A program made the translations under genes and the position numbers. A stretch of 64,000 nt of DNA from an archaeon. Lineage in GTDB: Archaea > Thermoproteota > Nitrososphaeria > Nitrososphaerales > JACAEJ01. This document shows, piece by piece, positions 34,195 through 43,707 of this stretch. Where the stretch lies: contig JACGUK010000002.1 of the NCBI GenBank assembly GCA_024256265.1, positions 90,018-154,017 on the forward strand. The letters run 5' to 3'. Below the pieces are notes generated by a model. It had not been told where the DNA came from and did no database searches. It saw only the letters and a program-made list of their open reading frames with translations. Every line of letters starts with the position of its first letter. Positions within the stretch are counted from its first letter, which is position 1.

Positions 34195-34476
34195 CTACCT
34201 CTTAAACAAATCAATAAAATCTTCGAGAGTGTCAGGGGCAAAGACTATTAAGATAAGAATAACACCTGCACCTATCTTCAGTATTCCCGTGCCTATTAGA
34301 CCGAAAATGCTTTCTATGGTTCTCACGAACAGAACTACTGAAGCTAAATCAGAGAAACCTGAGAGAATTAAGAATAAACCTAATATTACAACTATGGACT
34401 TGATTATTACTGCGCCTTCTAAATCTATATCGATACGCAAAATACCACTTTCCACTATACGGGACAGACCAATCAC
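34195..34476 (-). CDS. small membrane protein of unknown function
   Basis: The 93 residues contain three hydrophobic segments (IIKSIVVILGLFLILSGF, LASVVLFVRTIESIFGLIGTGILKI and ILILIVFAP) and a short acidic C-terminus. No family is recognised. The start is GTG 34476. It is flanked by a spacer on one side and faces the site-2 protease gene divergently. Confidence 0.6.
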   Translation of the reverse strand: MIGLSRIVESGILRIDIDLEGAVIIKSIVVILGLFLILSGFSDLASVVLFVRTIESIFGLIGTGILKIGAGVILILIVFAPDTLEDFIDLFKR

Positions 34477-34573
34477 TGCCTACCATATTAATTTAACTAG
34501 TAAAATGATTTAATAAACTAAACTTAAATTTATTCGATAAAGGTAAAAGAAGGAAATTAAAATATTTTATAAC

Positions 34574-35833
34574 ATGCTTTTTCATAGCTATAGTTTGGTG
34601 TCAATACAATTGGCAAATAGCTCTAAAGATGATCAAGGAGAAGTAAAAACAGTAGAGATAAGCTTCCCATTCATCTTAGTAAGAACTAAGAAAGGACTTT
34701 CGATAATAGAAAGGTTAAGTCGATTAAAATTCATCAAAAAACTAGGATGGATTTTATTATACATGCTTCCTATAGCTGCAGCCATAGGCTTTTACCTCGT
34801 ATTAAGGGCAGTCATAGCCTTCATCTCAAGTGATCCTTTAAGAGGCTTTGCAAGACAGATAACGCCCTTGGCAAACCTATTGCTACCAGGCATCAACCCA
34901 TATCTCCCAATAATTTATGGATGGATAGCCTTGATAATAGCCATGTTAGTTCATGAGGGAATGCATGGAGTACTTGCCAGATCTTTAGGACTACCAGTTA
35001 AATCGAGTGGGTTGATATTATTCTTAATACTACCTATAGGAGCTTTTGTAGATGTAGATGAAAAGGAGCTCAAGAAAGCCAAGGCAAAAGATTCAGGAAG
35101 AGTATTGGCAGCAGGACCAGGGGGCAATATAATAACAGCTTTCATAGCTCTCCTTGGACTATTACTTATATTAAGCACCATGATACCTCTTGCAACAGGC
35201 GTAGGCATAGTTGGGGTTTATCAAGGCTATCCTGCCCACGAAGCAGGAATAGTATCTGGTGATATAATAACAGCTATAAATGGAGTGCATATAGAATCGA
35301 TCTCTAAGATGGATGAAATTCTTAGACCTCTAACACCAGGTACGACAATAAATTTAACTGTTTTTCACAACCAAGTTTTTAAGGATTTTACTATAAAACT
35401 TGCGCAAGACCCTAAAAACTCCTCAAGGGGAATAATTGGCGTTAACCTAGTGAACATAGTCCAGCCTTTGAACATATACACGAACTTTAGTTCAACATCA
35501 CCCCTGATCTACTTTCTATTGCCAACATTGGCACCAAATAATGTACCGTTCTCTGATGTTATGTACAGATTCTACACATCAAGCATAGGAGATGCATTCT
35601 ATCCATTGGCTAATCTATTATTCTGGATATGGTTCATCAACATCAACTTAGCTATATTCAACGCTCTTCCCATATATCCATTGGATGGTGGGCAAGCCTT
35701 TAAAGTATTGTTACAAGCAGTAGGGAAGAATAGAATAAGTGAGAAAAGCATAAAAAGGATAACTAATGGTGTAACGATAACAATAGTATCATTAGTGATA
35801 TTGATGATAATTGTCCCATACTTGATGATTTAA
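34574..35833 (+). CDS. site-2-type membrane metalloprotease with PDZ domain (M50)
   Basis: The 419-residue protein has the zinc motif HEGMH at 127-131 in a membrane span, a PDZ domain at about 210-270 (GVYQGYPAHEAGIVSGDIITAINGV) and the second conserved motif NALPIYPLDGGQAF near 365-378. About six spans are visible. Such proteases cut regulators or signal peptides within the membrane. The substrate is unknown. ATG 34574 follows a TTTTATAAC stretch, so leader length is short. Confidence 0.93.
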   Translation: MLFHSYSLVSIQLANSSKDDQGEVKTVEISFPFILVRTKKGLSIIERLSRLKFIKKLGWILLYMLPIAAAIGFYLVLRAVIAFISSDPLRGFARQITPLANLLLPGINPYLPIIYGWIALIIAMLVHEGMHGVLARSLGLPVKSSGLILFLILPIGAFVDVDEKELKKAKAKDSGRVLAAGPGGNIITAFIALLGLLLILSTMIPLATGVGIVGVYQGYPAHEAGIVSGDIITAINGVHIESISKMDEILRPLTPGTTINLTVFHNQVFKDFTIKLAQDPKNSSRGIIGVNLVNIVQPLNIYTNFSSTSPLIYFLLPTLAPNNVPFSDVMYRFYTSSIGDAFYPLANLLFWIWFININLAIFNALPIYPLDGGQAFKVLLQAVGKNRISEKSIKRITNGVTITIVSLVILMIIVPYLMI

Positions 35834-35987
35834 TACAATCTCAAGAGATGTTGAGATAGAGATAAAGGTAAAGGAACTCTTGGAGAGTTTATGATATTAA
35901 GGAGTGTTTGTAATCCCTTGCTAGTTTCTACATAGTAAATTAGAGTACTGAAATTATATTGGTAAATTATATATTCAATTATTGCTT

Positions 35988-37103
35988 ATGCTGAAAGTGA
36001 AGGATTTGCAAAGTAAAAGTGGAATTAGTAAGATTGCAGCAATAATAATATTGTATATGATTGCGGTAGTCTTAGTAGGAGTATCTTACTTATCAAACCC
36101 TCAAACTACAATAACTTTGAACGGTGCAGGGGCTACCTTCCCTGAACCATTGATAAAGAAGTGGGCATTCGAATATAATAAACAGAATCCTTCTGTGGTG
36201 ATAAACTATCAAGGGGTAGGCAGTGGGGGAGGAATACAACAGATCAAGGAGAGGGTGGTAGACTTTGCTGGTACCGATGCCCCAGTATCGGATGAAGAAA
36301 TGAAAGATTTCCTAGGACCCTTGGTCCATATTCCAGAGACCATAGGTGCTGTAGTAGTTGCATATAATATACCTGGATTGACGGGAACTCTGAAACTTGA
36401 TGGAGAGGCTATAGCGAAAATATACTTGGGAAATATAACGAAATGGAATGATTCAAAAATAGCTGACTTAAATCCAGAATTAAGCCTGCCAGATGAAAAT
36501 ATCTTCGTGGCTCATAGATCAGATGGTAGTGGTACTACATACATATTTACAGATTATCTATCAAAAGTAAGTGAAGAGTGGGCTAATGAAGTTGGAAAGG
36601 GGAAATCCGTCGCTTGGCCTGTTGGAATTGGAGCACAGGGCAACCCAGGAGTCGCAGGTTTAATTAGCCAGAACTCTTACTCGATAGGCTATATAGAAAT
36701 CGCCTATGCAAAAATTACCAACATAACTTATGCATGGATAAAGAATAAATCAGGAAATTTCATAGAGCCAACTCTTGAATCTGTATCGAAGGCAGCAGAA
36801 GGTTTCTTAGAAGAGATGAAAGAAGATGTTAGAATATCTATAGTGAACTCTCCAGACCCAGATGCTTACCCAATAGCATCCTTCACATACATACTTCTCT
36901 ATAAAGAACAGAATGTCTATGGAGAAAAGGCAAACTTTGAAAAATCCAAAGCATTATTGAACTTCATATGGTGGGCAGTGCATGAAGGGCAGAACTACTC
37001 TGAAGCTTTGCTTTATGCTAAGTTGCCTCCAGAAGTGGTAGTGATCTGTGAAGAATTGCTTCGTTCAATAACCTACAATGGGGAAACTATAATTAAAAGC
37101 TAA
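35988..37103 (+). CDS. pstS: phosphate ABC transporter substrate-binding protein
   Basis: PstS captures phosphate outside the cell. A membrane anchor/signal (IAAIIILYMIAVVLVGVSYLS) precedes ITLNGAGATFPEPLIKKW, GSGGGIQQI, DFAGTDAPVSDEEM and AHRSDGSGTTYIF, the phosphate-binding loops. It likely remains anchored in the membrane. ATG 35988 is preferred over TTG 35982. TATA-like AATTATATT at 35952-35960 lies 26-36 bp upstream. First gene of the pstSCA operon. Confidence 0.96.
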   Translation: MLKVKDLQSKSGISKIAAIIILYMIAVVLVGVSYLSNPQTTITLNGAGATFPEPLIKKWAFEYNKQNPSVVINYQGVGSGGGIQQIKERVVDFAGTDAPVSDEEMKDFLGPLVHIPETIGAVVVAYNIPGLTGTLKLDGEAIAKIYLGNITKWNDSKIADLNPELSLPDENIFVAHRSDGSGTTYIFTDYLSKVSEEWANEVGKGKSVAWPVGIGAQGNPGVAGLISQNSYSIGYIEIAYAKITNITYAWIKNKSGNFIEPTLESVSKAAEGFLEEMKEDVRISIVNSPDPDAYPIASFTYILLYKEQNVYGEKANFEKSKALLNFIWWAVHEGQNYSEALLYAKLPPEVVVICEELLRSITYNGETIIKS

Positions 37104-37118
37104 ATAGAACGAATAATC

Positions 37119-38093
37119 ATGTCTCCTCGTCCATTTCTTTTTGGTAAAAAGGAATCAAAGAAAGTGAAAAAATTTTTCACAGGCGACTCTATTTTCAAGC
37201 ATCTAACATTAATATTCGCTCTTTTGGTATTGGCACTAGCCCTCATTATATTCTACGAGCTCTATTCAAGATCACAACCAGCAATAAATGAATTCGGTCT
37301 TAATTTTCTTACTGAATTAAAGTGGGACCCTGTGCATCAGATCTTTGGAGCTCTACCTTTCATATATGGGACAGTCACTTCATCGATTATTGCCCTCATA
37401 ATAGCCGTCCCGATAAGTCTAGGTGTTGCCATATATCTTTCTGAATTGGCTCCTAAACGCCTTAGATCCCCACTTTCCTTTATGGTAGAGCTTCTTGCTA
37501 CTGTGCCTAGTGTAGTCTATGGCCTTTGGGGTCTCTTCGTCATGGTGCCATGGATAAGGGATTTTTTGGAGCCTTTTCTAGAATCAACTCTAGGTTTCCT
37601 ACCCTTCTTTCAGGGTCCTAAATTCGGCATAGGGATGCTTGCAGGAGGAATAATTCTTGCCATAATGATCATACCTACAATATCCGCAATATCAAGAGAG
37701 GTCATGCTGGCTGTTCCTGACACTCAAAGAGAGGCTGCTTTCGCTCTTGGCGCTACAAGATGGGAAGTCATAAAAATTGCTGTATTAAAATATGCAAGAA
37801 CAGGTATCTTTGGTGCCATACTGCTTGGCTTAGGAAGGGCTTTAGGCGAAACCATGGCTGTAATCATGGTAATAGGCAATAGACCTCAAATATCTCTATC
37901 ATTCTTCGAGCCAGCATATACCATGTCGGGGGTTATAGCTTCAGAGTACATTGAAGCGACCCAAGAAATTTACCTTTCAGCTCTCATTGAGATAGGTCTT
38001 CTTCTCTTCATAGTTACTTTGATGATGAATATTTTAGCAAGGCTTCTTGTTTGGCGCATGATGAGAATTTTTAGGGGTGCTGCTAAGGAATGA
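37119..38093 (+). CDS. pstC: phosphate ABC transporter permease PstC
   Basis: The 324-residue permease has six spans and the MetI-type coupling loop EAAFALGATRWEVIKIAVLKYARTGI with a glycine at its centre. LATVPSVVYGLWGLFV is characteristic of PstC. It starts 15 bases after pstS and overlaps pstA by 4 bases. Confidence 0.96.
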   Translation: MSPRPFLFGKKESKKVKKFFTGDSIFKHLTLIFALLVLALALIIFYELYSRSQPAINEFGLNFLTELKWDPVHQIFGALPFIYGTVTSSIIALIIAVPISLGVAIYLSELAPKRLRSPLSFMVELLATVPSVVYGLWGLFVMVPWIRDFLEPFLESTLGFLPFFQGPKFGIGMLAGGIILAIMIIPTISAISREVMLAVPDTQREAAFALGATRWEVIKIAVLKYARTGIFGAILLGLGRALGETMAVIMVIGNRPQISLSFFEPAYTMSGVIASEYIEATQEIYLSALIEIGLLLFIVTLMMNILARLLVWRMMRIFRGAAKE

Positions 38094-38935
38094 TTGCCAA
38101 GCGCATTACTAGGAGGAAGATAGTTGATAAATTTGTTGCTTCTCTTGCACTGCTTTCCATTATCATAGCAATAATACCTCTTGCTGGTGTATTAGTTTTT
38201 GTCACTTCAAAAGGGCTCTCTGCCATAAACCTAGAATTCTTTATCTCATTACCAAAGCCTCCAGATGAAATTGGAGGAGGAATAGGCAATGCTATACAAG
38301 GAACCTTGATCCTTATAGGATTGGCATCAATGGTAGGTCTGCCTATAGGAATCTTCTCAGGAATCTACTTGGCTGAATATGGGAATAATAGATTCGGATC
38401 ATTAGTACGTTTTATTGCTGATGTATTATCTGGAGTACCATCTATTATAATGGGGCTCTTTGTATATGTTGTAGTAGTTCTTACTACTCATAGCTTTTCA
38501 GCCCTTTCAGGCGGTATAGCATTAGGCATTATGATGATACCTGTGATAACTAGAACTACTGAAGAATCAGTTAAGCTTGTTCCTAATTCGATAAGAGAGG
38601 CTTCTATGGCATTAGGGATAAGAAGATGGAAGACGATAATATTCATTGTATTAAGCACTGCCAAAAGTGGTATCATAACAGGCATAATGCTATCTATAGC
38701 TAGAATTGCAGGTGAGACTGCTCCACTTCTTTTCACTGCTTTTGGTAGCGACTTATGGGCTACAGGCTTGAACCAGCCCATCTCTGCCTTACCTCTAGTC
38801 ATCTATAAGTACGCAATTTCTCCATATGCCAGTTGGCAAGCACAAGCATGGGGGGCAGCATTTATTCTTGTCAGCATGGTCCTTATATTGAATATAGGTG
38901 TAAGATTTATAGCAAGAGGAAGATATAGAAAGTAA
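38090..38935 (+). CDS. pstA: phosphate ABC transporter permease PstA
   Basis: The 281-residue permease carries FIADVLSGVPSIIMGLFVYVVVV, typical of PstA, and the coupling loop EASMALGIRRWKTIIFIVLSTAKSGIITG. It pairs with PstC as the channel. The pstB ATPase gene that usually follows is missing: no ATPase lies within the next several kilobases, so the ATPase must be encoded elsewhere. Confidence 0.96.
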   Translation: MIAKRITRRKIVDKFVASLALLSIIIAIIPLAGVLVFVTSKGLSAINLEFFISLPKPPDEIGGGIGNAIQGTLILIGLASMVGLPIGIFSGIYLAEYGNNRFGSLVRFIADVLSGVPSIIMGLFVYVVVVLTTHSFSALSGGIALGIMMIPVITRTTEESVKLVPNSIREASMALGIRRWKTIIFIVLSTAKSGIITGIMLSIARIAGETAPLLFTAFGSDLWATGLNQPISALPLVIYKYAISPYASWQAQAWGAAFILVSMVLILNIGVRFIARGRYRK

Positions 38936-39260
38936 TGATGCTGAGTTTTATGCCATCCTAAAAATATGGTGGGATCAGGGGATAATCTACCAGAAGTAGG
39001 TAAATGTCATGAAAAAGAGAATAAAAGATAGACTAAATTAAACATAACATTAGAAACGTTACTTTATCCCATGCACCAATCCGATCATCAAAAAGCTCAA
39101 GGCCTTTGGTGTCAAAATACCCCTAACATTGAGTTTAATATTTATCCATCATTTTATAAATTGGCTTAGGAGCCATTGGGTGCCAAGACTATTGTAATAA
39201 ACAAAAAAGGGGGGAACCTTGCAGCGCTCTTTGAGGTTAGGTCATATTGATTCTAATTTT
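38936..39260. other. intergenic region after pstA
   Basis: The 325 bases hold no convincing gene. A GGGGGGAA ribosome-site-like run (39210-39220) precedes a TTG-started frame of only 15 codons. TTTATAAAT near 39152-39160 could be a promoter on the plus strand. The middle is mixed in composition. No pstB or phoU fragment is seen. Confidence 0.4.
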
Positions 39261-39461
39261 TTATAGTTTGAGCTTTTTTATTACTTCGTCAGCAGTTTTA
39301 TAGGTTCCTTCAGGTAGATTCTTTTGGAACCATTCTCTGTCAGCCTTTGGTACATCAGCCATTTTATTGCAGGCCTCTACCAGTTGCTTTTTGGTTGCAG
39401 GATACTTTAGGTGATTTTTAATGTGCTCTATCATCTCTTTCTTCTGAGGAGCTTTGCTCAT
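39261..39461 (-). CDS. DUF2795-like small protein
   Basis: The 66 residues match the DUF2795 pattern: HLKYPATKKQLVEAC, WFQKNLPEGTYKTADEVIKKL (L-PA-LVE-A...LP...Y.s..eV). The family is a small helical domain found in bacteria and archaea, with unknown role. The gene is transcribed alone towards the pst operon. Confidence 0.8.
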   Translation of the reverse strand: MSKAPQKKEMIEHIKNHLKYPATKKQLVEACNKMADVPKADREWFQKNLPEGTYKTADEVIKKLKL

Positions 39462-39555
39462 GAGAATATTTTCATGTATTTTTATTTAAAGTTTTTGATA
39501 CATAAATTATTTTGATAAACATGGCAAAGTTAGAAAATATTTTAATCTTTTTGCT

Positions 39556-39684
39556 TTATTTACAGTATTTTGCATTTACAAATCCTTTAACTGCTTTCTC
39601 CAACTCCTTGGCTAGATCCAAAAGGAGCCTTCTCTGCCTCTTCGTCAGGTTCGTCGAGTCCTCACAACAACTTTTGGACGCCAA
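39556..39684 (-). CDS. short open frame, possible 42-residue protein
   Basis: On the minus strand TTG 39684 opens a frame to TAA 39556. The core NLTKRQRRLLLDLAKELEKAVKGF is helical and basic. A TTTAAATAG box about 40 bases upstream supports transcription. Codon use looks coding-like but the length is small and the TTG start has no clear ribosome site. The remaining spacer to 39923 shows no gene; CTATATATAATA near 39899 is a likely promoter for the next gene. Confidence 0.35.
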   Translation of the reverse strand: MASKSCCEDSTNLTKRQRRLLLDLAKELEKAVKGFVNAKYCK

Positions 39685-39923
39685 AGGCCTACAGAATAGT
39701 AACGTATGAGTAAGCTTATCTATTTAAATGACGAAAATAAATCTTGGGCAAGCTTCTAAAATAAAATCTAATCTGAGGGTATAGTATGAAGGTTCCAGAA
39801 GGAGATGAGGAATTTAAAAAGAGTTACTGAATATTTGACGCTATGTCTGATAAGTGTTTTGAATGAGAAGCATGGTGAGAATTGCCGAAAAGTTTATAAA
39901 CTATATATAATAAATAGAATAGA

Positions 39924-40580
39924 ATGAATAGAGGAATGAACGCTGAGTTATTTGAGTGTGATAACCCAGAGCTAGTCATTGAGCATCTCGTGGAAAAGAA
40001 GAGAACAATAGACTTAAGCGTAGCATTGCTCAAGTTTCGAGTTCTACCTTTGAAACCTTTAGAAGTACTCTTGGAGGAAGAGGGAGAGAAGCAGGCGATT
40101 CTTATAGCTCCAAGGGGCAAGATTCTCACTTTACCTAATGGCCACAAGGTCTTTGATCCAAACGCTTTAATGGAGATCAAGGATTATGTTAGTAAAGGTC
40201 TGAGAAACGTAAGGCGCATTCAGAGCGATGGATTATGGGCAGCTATAGTTGGGCTATCAGGCGTGGTCGGCCTGATGTCTGCATCAATCGCATCTAATCT
40301 ATCGCTAAAGAAGGATAAAGCATGTGTTAAAAGGTGGATCGATGAGAGAGGGAACGAGGTGTACCTTGCCAAAGATCAAGATGGAATGATGGCCCATCTT
40401 TTAGCAGTAAGTTTTGATAGACGTTACTACATGCTTTATGAACCTTTGGTGAACGCCCTTCATAAAACTGGGCACTACATATTACGCTTCATATATCCAT
40501 CTACTATAAATTCATGGCATGAAGCTTTAGGGCAAGAAATGGATCCTCGAATCGAAGTGCTAGTAGACCCTACCGTCTAA
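39924..40580 (+). CDS. protein of unknown function with one hydrophobic segment
   Basis: The 218-residue protein is not recognised. Residues ~1-100 are an acidic/basic mix (VEHLVEKKRTIDLSVALLKFRVL). A hydrophobic segment at about 104-126 (LWAAIVGLSGVVGLMSASIASNL) could span the membrane. The C-terminal half is beta-rich and includes YYMLYEPLVNALHKTGHYILRF. TATATAATA about 20-25 bp upstream of ATG 39924 implies leaderless expression. Confidence 0.72.
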   Translation: MNRGMNAELFECDNPELVIEHLVEKKRTIDLSVALLKFRVLPLKPLEVLLEEEGEKQAILIAPRGKILTLPNGHKVFDPNALMEIKDYVSKGLRNVRRIQSDGLWAAIVGLSGVVGLMSASIASNLSLKKDKACVKRWIDERGNEVYLAKDQDGMMAHLLAVSFDRRYYMLYEPLVNALHKTGHYILRFIYPSTINSWHEALGQEMDPRIEVLVDPTV

Positions 40581-40755
40581 ATCAATATAATTGGTCTAAT
40601 AATTTTTTATTTTTGTAATTCGAATTTTAACTTTCTTACCGTAAGGAATAATCTTTAACGTAAAAATTCTAACTATCCGTTTATCTATGACAACTTTTTA
40701 ATGGAATATACTCTTATACTAATAAATATAATAATATATAGTAAATAAGAGAAGT

Positions 40756-40763
40756 TTATATAG
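40756..40763 (+). promoter_or_regulatory. TATA box for the small membrane/coiled-coil pair
   Basis: TTTATATAG is centred near 40760, 30 bp before ATG 40790. GGAGG also lies just before the start codon, so a very short leader with a Shine-Dalgarno site is possible. The preceding 200 bases are AT-rich and hold no gene. Confidence 0.5.
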
Positions 40764-40789
40764 AAATAGAGTCTTGCTTATGGAGGGAG

Positions 40790-41002
40790 ATGGCTCAAAA
40801 ATCGATTTTGGGTAGAGCTCTGGATTTTCTATTAAGATCCACTCTATTAGCTTTGGTGATGACAGGAGTTCCTGTCAGTGCTCTTTTGGTCATTTGGGAG
40901 TTAAATCTAGCCAAGCCTACATTCATGATAATTTGGTTGATGTTTGCTTTATTCTGGATGTTTTACTCTCTCCTTAGACTTGCTGATAAGATTACAAAGT
41001 AA
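40790..41002 (+). CDS. 70-residue membrane protein with two spans
   Basis: Two hydrophobic helices (LLRSTLLALVMTGVPVSALLVIW and TFMIIWLMFALFWMFYSLLRL) are joined by a short polar loop. Both ends are basic. It is not a recognised family. ATG 40790 has GGAGGGAG just upstream. The next gene begins 9 bases after the stop, so they form a two-gene operon. Confidence 0.72.
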   Translation: MAQKSILGRALDFLLRSTLLALVMTGVPVSALLVIWELNLAKPTFMIIWLMFALFWMFYSLLRLADKITK

Positions 41003-41011
41003 GGTGATTTT

Positions 41012-41374
41012 TTGGCGCTTGACCGCTTAGGCATAGAGAGGATGAAAAAGAAGCACAGAGAGCAGGTGAGGGAGTTGAAGGCAATGCTTAAAGAATATAC
41101 TGCAATTCATAAGAATATTTCAGAGAAGCTTAAGAAAGATCTAGAAAAGGATAGAGGAAGGACTGAGGATATAATGAATGATTTAAGAGGTAAGTTAAGC
41201 AAGTATAGAATGATTCATAAGAATATTTCAGAGAATCTTAAGAAGAATTTAGAAAAGGATAGAGAGGGCATGAAAGAGAGGCTAAGTGATTATAAAATTG
41301 TTCATAAACCTTACTCGAAAAGATTTCAGAGAATCTTAAAGGGAATTAAAAGGAAAGAGGAAGAAGGCAGTTAA
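41012..41374 (+). CDS. repeat-containing coiled-coil protein
   Basis: The 120-residue protein is highly charged and helical. A ~50-residue unit is repeated: YTAIHKNISEKLKKDLEKDR then YRMIHKNISENLKKNLEKDR, and a third, divergent one YKIVHKPYSKRFQRIL. The repeated HKNISEKLKK segment is unusual. The start is TTG 41012 with AAGGTGAT 3 bases upstream. It probably works with the upstream membrane protein. Function unknown. Confidence 0.72.
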   Translation: MALDRLGIERMKKKHREQVRELKAMLKEYTAIHKNISEKLKKDLEKDRGRTEDIMNDLRGKLSKYRMIHKNISENLKKNLEKDREGMKERLSDYKIVHKPYSKRFQRILKGIKRKEEEGS

Positions 41375-41534
41375 ATTATTAGGTTCTTGTGGAAGTCTAG
41401 AGTGGATTAAAGGATAGCTGTTTACCTAAATGCTTAATTTTTATCTATTATGAATTTAGAATTAATATTTCTATGAACTTTCTTAAAACCAAATATTTAG
41501 ATAAACTTATAAGGTCTAATAGAAATATCGTGCC

Positions 41535-43664
41535 ATGCTTATTAAGCATAAAGCCAGATCAGCTTTCTTAACCACTTTTATAATATTAACAATAATAATG
41601 CCAATGGCTACTCAAGCTTCATCGATCTCATCAGAAGAGTCGTTTAAACCTTTTTCAGGGTTCATTGAACAATACTTTAAAGCTAGAAACCTAGATCCAA
41701 GTCTAAGCACATTAACTTTAGACATAAGAGTTTGGAAATCAACAGACGGTGGTCTAACATTCAGCCCATCAGTGGTTGTAGCCAATGGCTCAAGAAGTGT
41801 TTTAAATGATAAACCATGGATAGCTGTAGACCCGTCTGACCCAGACAATGTTTATGTAAGCTGGACAAGATTCACTTTTAGAGCAGATAAAGTGTATGCT
41901 CGGATAGTTCTTTCAAGGTCTACTGATGGAGGGCAGACATGGTCAGAACCTATCTCAATCAGTCCAGAGTTCGATATCTCTATTCGTGTTGTGCAAGGAT
42001 CGATGCCAGCTATAGGACCTGATGGAACCGTTTATGTTGCATATTATGACAGTCTAGACGATGGTTGGTTATCCGGATACTTCTCTCCAATGATAGCAAA
42101 GTCCACGGATGGAGGATCAACCTTTTCTTCTCCTGTAGCTATAGCTACTATGCTAGAGATAGATTATGATCTGCCACCTACAGTCTTCAGGGCTTGGTCT
42201 TCTATGCTTCCAATAATAGCTGTAGACCCAATCGACTCGGACTATGTCTATGCTGTCTTCACTACATATGATCCTATATTTGCAGAGGATATCTACTTTA
42301 GCCGGTCTGATGATGGTGGAGAGACATGGGATTTGCCTATATGGGTGAATGATGATACTACTCCTAACTCACAGTTCTTCCCAAGCGTAACTGTAACCCC
42401 AGATAGAAAGATTCACATAATTTGGGGCGATAGAAGAGATGATCCGGACAATTATCTCTACAATATATATTATGACAGCGTGCCCTTTACAGGTCCCTTT
42501 GATCCAGGGCTTGGTACTGATGAAAAGATTTCGACCATGCCATCTGACCCAACGATTCAGAATCCTTACTATATAGGCGATTATTTCGATGTGGCTCCTA
42601 CTTCAACAAATCAAATCTTTGCTGTTTGGACAGATATGAGAAATGATGGCGATCAAGACATCTATATAGCTGAGAGTCCTGATTTCGATAATATACGTGT
42701 CAACCAAGACCCCATAACAAGATTAGGCTTTTCGATGCAGAACGATCCAACAATAGCTGTGAATCCAGAAGACCCAGACAATATTGTTGTAGGTGCACAC
42801 GATTCTCGTGATCGCCCTTATGAAGCTTGGTACTACACTAGCATCGATGGTGGTGAGACATGGATTGAAGGATCGCTACCAAGCATAAACAGCATATACC
42901 TTCTCTCTGACCCATCCTTGGCCTTTGGACTCGATGATACTGTTTACTATGCCACCATAGCTACAGAGCCTGTAGATCTGAATATAACACCAGACTCAGG
43001 TCCAATAGGCACTAATATAGAAATTGAGGCTACAGGCTTCGATCCTTTCTCAACTGTTCTGATAATGTTTGATGACGAGAATTTAGGTTTCAAGATTACA
43101 AATGCTGTAGGATCAGTTGAAGCCACTATTCAAGCGCCTTCTTCACAGCCTGGTACTCATGTTATCAAGGTTATATATGTATATGTAGATGGTTATGTTT
43201 GGGCTGAAGAATCTTTCAATTTGATCGATACAACACCTATAATAATTGATGTAGAGGCAGGCTCGAACCTCTTTAGAGGCGAAACAGCCAAACTCTATGC
43301 AAGAACAACATTAAATGGTCAACCAGTTAATGTAACGAGCATAAATTCTAATCTCTATCTGCCTGATGGTACTATTACAGCTTTAACAGTTCAACATATT
43401 AGTACTGGCTTATATGTAGCAAGTTACACCATACCAAGTAATGCACCCTTTGGCACATATTTGATGGTATTCGATGCCCAAATTACTGATTCAACTGTTC
43501 AGACGACAGGTTCCTCCACATCCAGTTTCATTATTAGTGAGTGGATGGATAATTTGAAGTTTTTAGTCATTTTTCAGTATTTGGTCATCATCATAGCAAC
43601 AATAGCAGTGATAGCAAGCTTAGTCATCGTTTACCATGCTCTTAAACACGCTAAACAAGATTAA
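41535..43664 (+). CDS. cell-surface Asp-box (sialidase-like) beta-propeller protein
   Basis: The 709-residue protein has a signal peptide (about 1-28), Asp-box repeats (STDGGLTF 69-76, STDGGQTW 129-136, STDGGSTF 190-197, SDDGGETW 258-265, SIDGGETW 436-443), an IPT-like domain (480-560), a second beta domain (570-650) and a C-terminal membrane helix (675-700) with a basic cytoplasmic tail. It is anchored outside the cell. Asp-box propellers include sialidases and adhesins, but no catalytic triad of sialidases is evident, so binding is more likely than cleavage. Confidence 0.85.
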   Translation: MLIKHKARSAFLTTFIILTIIMPMATQASSISSEESFKPFSGFIEQYFKARNLDPSLSTLTLDIRVWKSTDGGLTFSPSVVVANGSRSVLNDKPWIAVDPSDPDNVYVSWTRFTFRADKVYARIVLSRSTDGGQTWSEPISISPEFDISIRVVQGSMPAIGPDGTVYVAYYDSLDDGWLSGYFSPMIAKSTDGGSTFSSPVAIATMLEIDYDLPPTVFRAWSSMLPIIAVDPIDSDYVYAVFTTYDPIFAEDIYFSRSDDGGETWDLPIWVNDDTTPNSQFFPSVTVTPDRKIHIIWGDRRDDPDNYLYNIYYDSVPFTGPFDPGLGTDEKISTMPSDPTIQNPYYIGDYFDVAPTSTNQIFAVWTDMRNDGDQDIYIAESPDFDNIRVNQDPITRLGFSMQNDPTIAVNPEDPDNIVVGAHDSRDRPYEAWYYTSIDGGETWIEGSLPSINSIYLLSDPSLAFGLDDTVYYATIATEPVDLNITPDSGPIGTNIEIEATGFDPFSTVLIMFDDENLGFKITNAVGSVEATIQAPSSQPGTHVIKVIYVYVDGYVWAEESFNLIDTTPIIIDVEAGSNLFRGETAKLYARTTLNGQPVNVTSINSNLYLPDGTITALTVQHISTGLYVASYTIPSNAPFGTYLMVFDAQITDSTVQTTGSSTSSFIISEWMDNLKFLVIFQYLVIIIATIAVIASLVIVYHALKHAKQD

Positions 43665-43707
43665 CTAGTGAAAGGCCTAACAATTCTTTGAGTTAAATCC
43701 TTATTTC

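Noticed and set aside
39787..39831. 14-codon frame after ATG 39787
   Set aside because: Too short, with no ribosome site or conserved motif.
41012..41374. DNA tandem repeat as a recombination element
   Set aside because: The repeats are explained by the protein repeat in an open frame.
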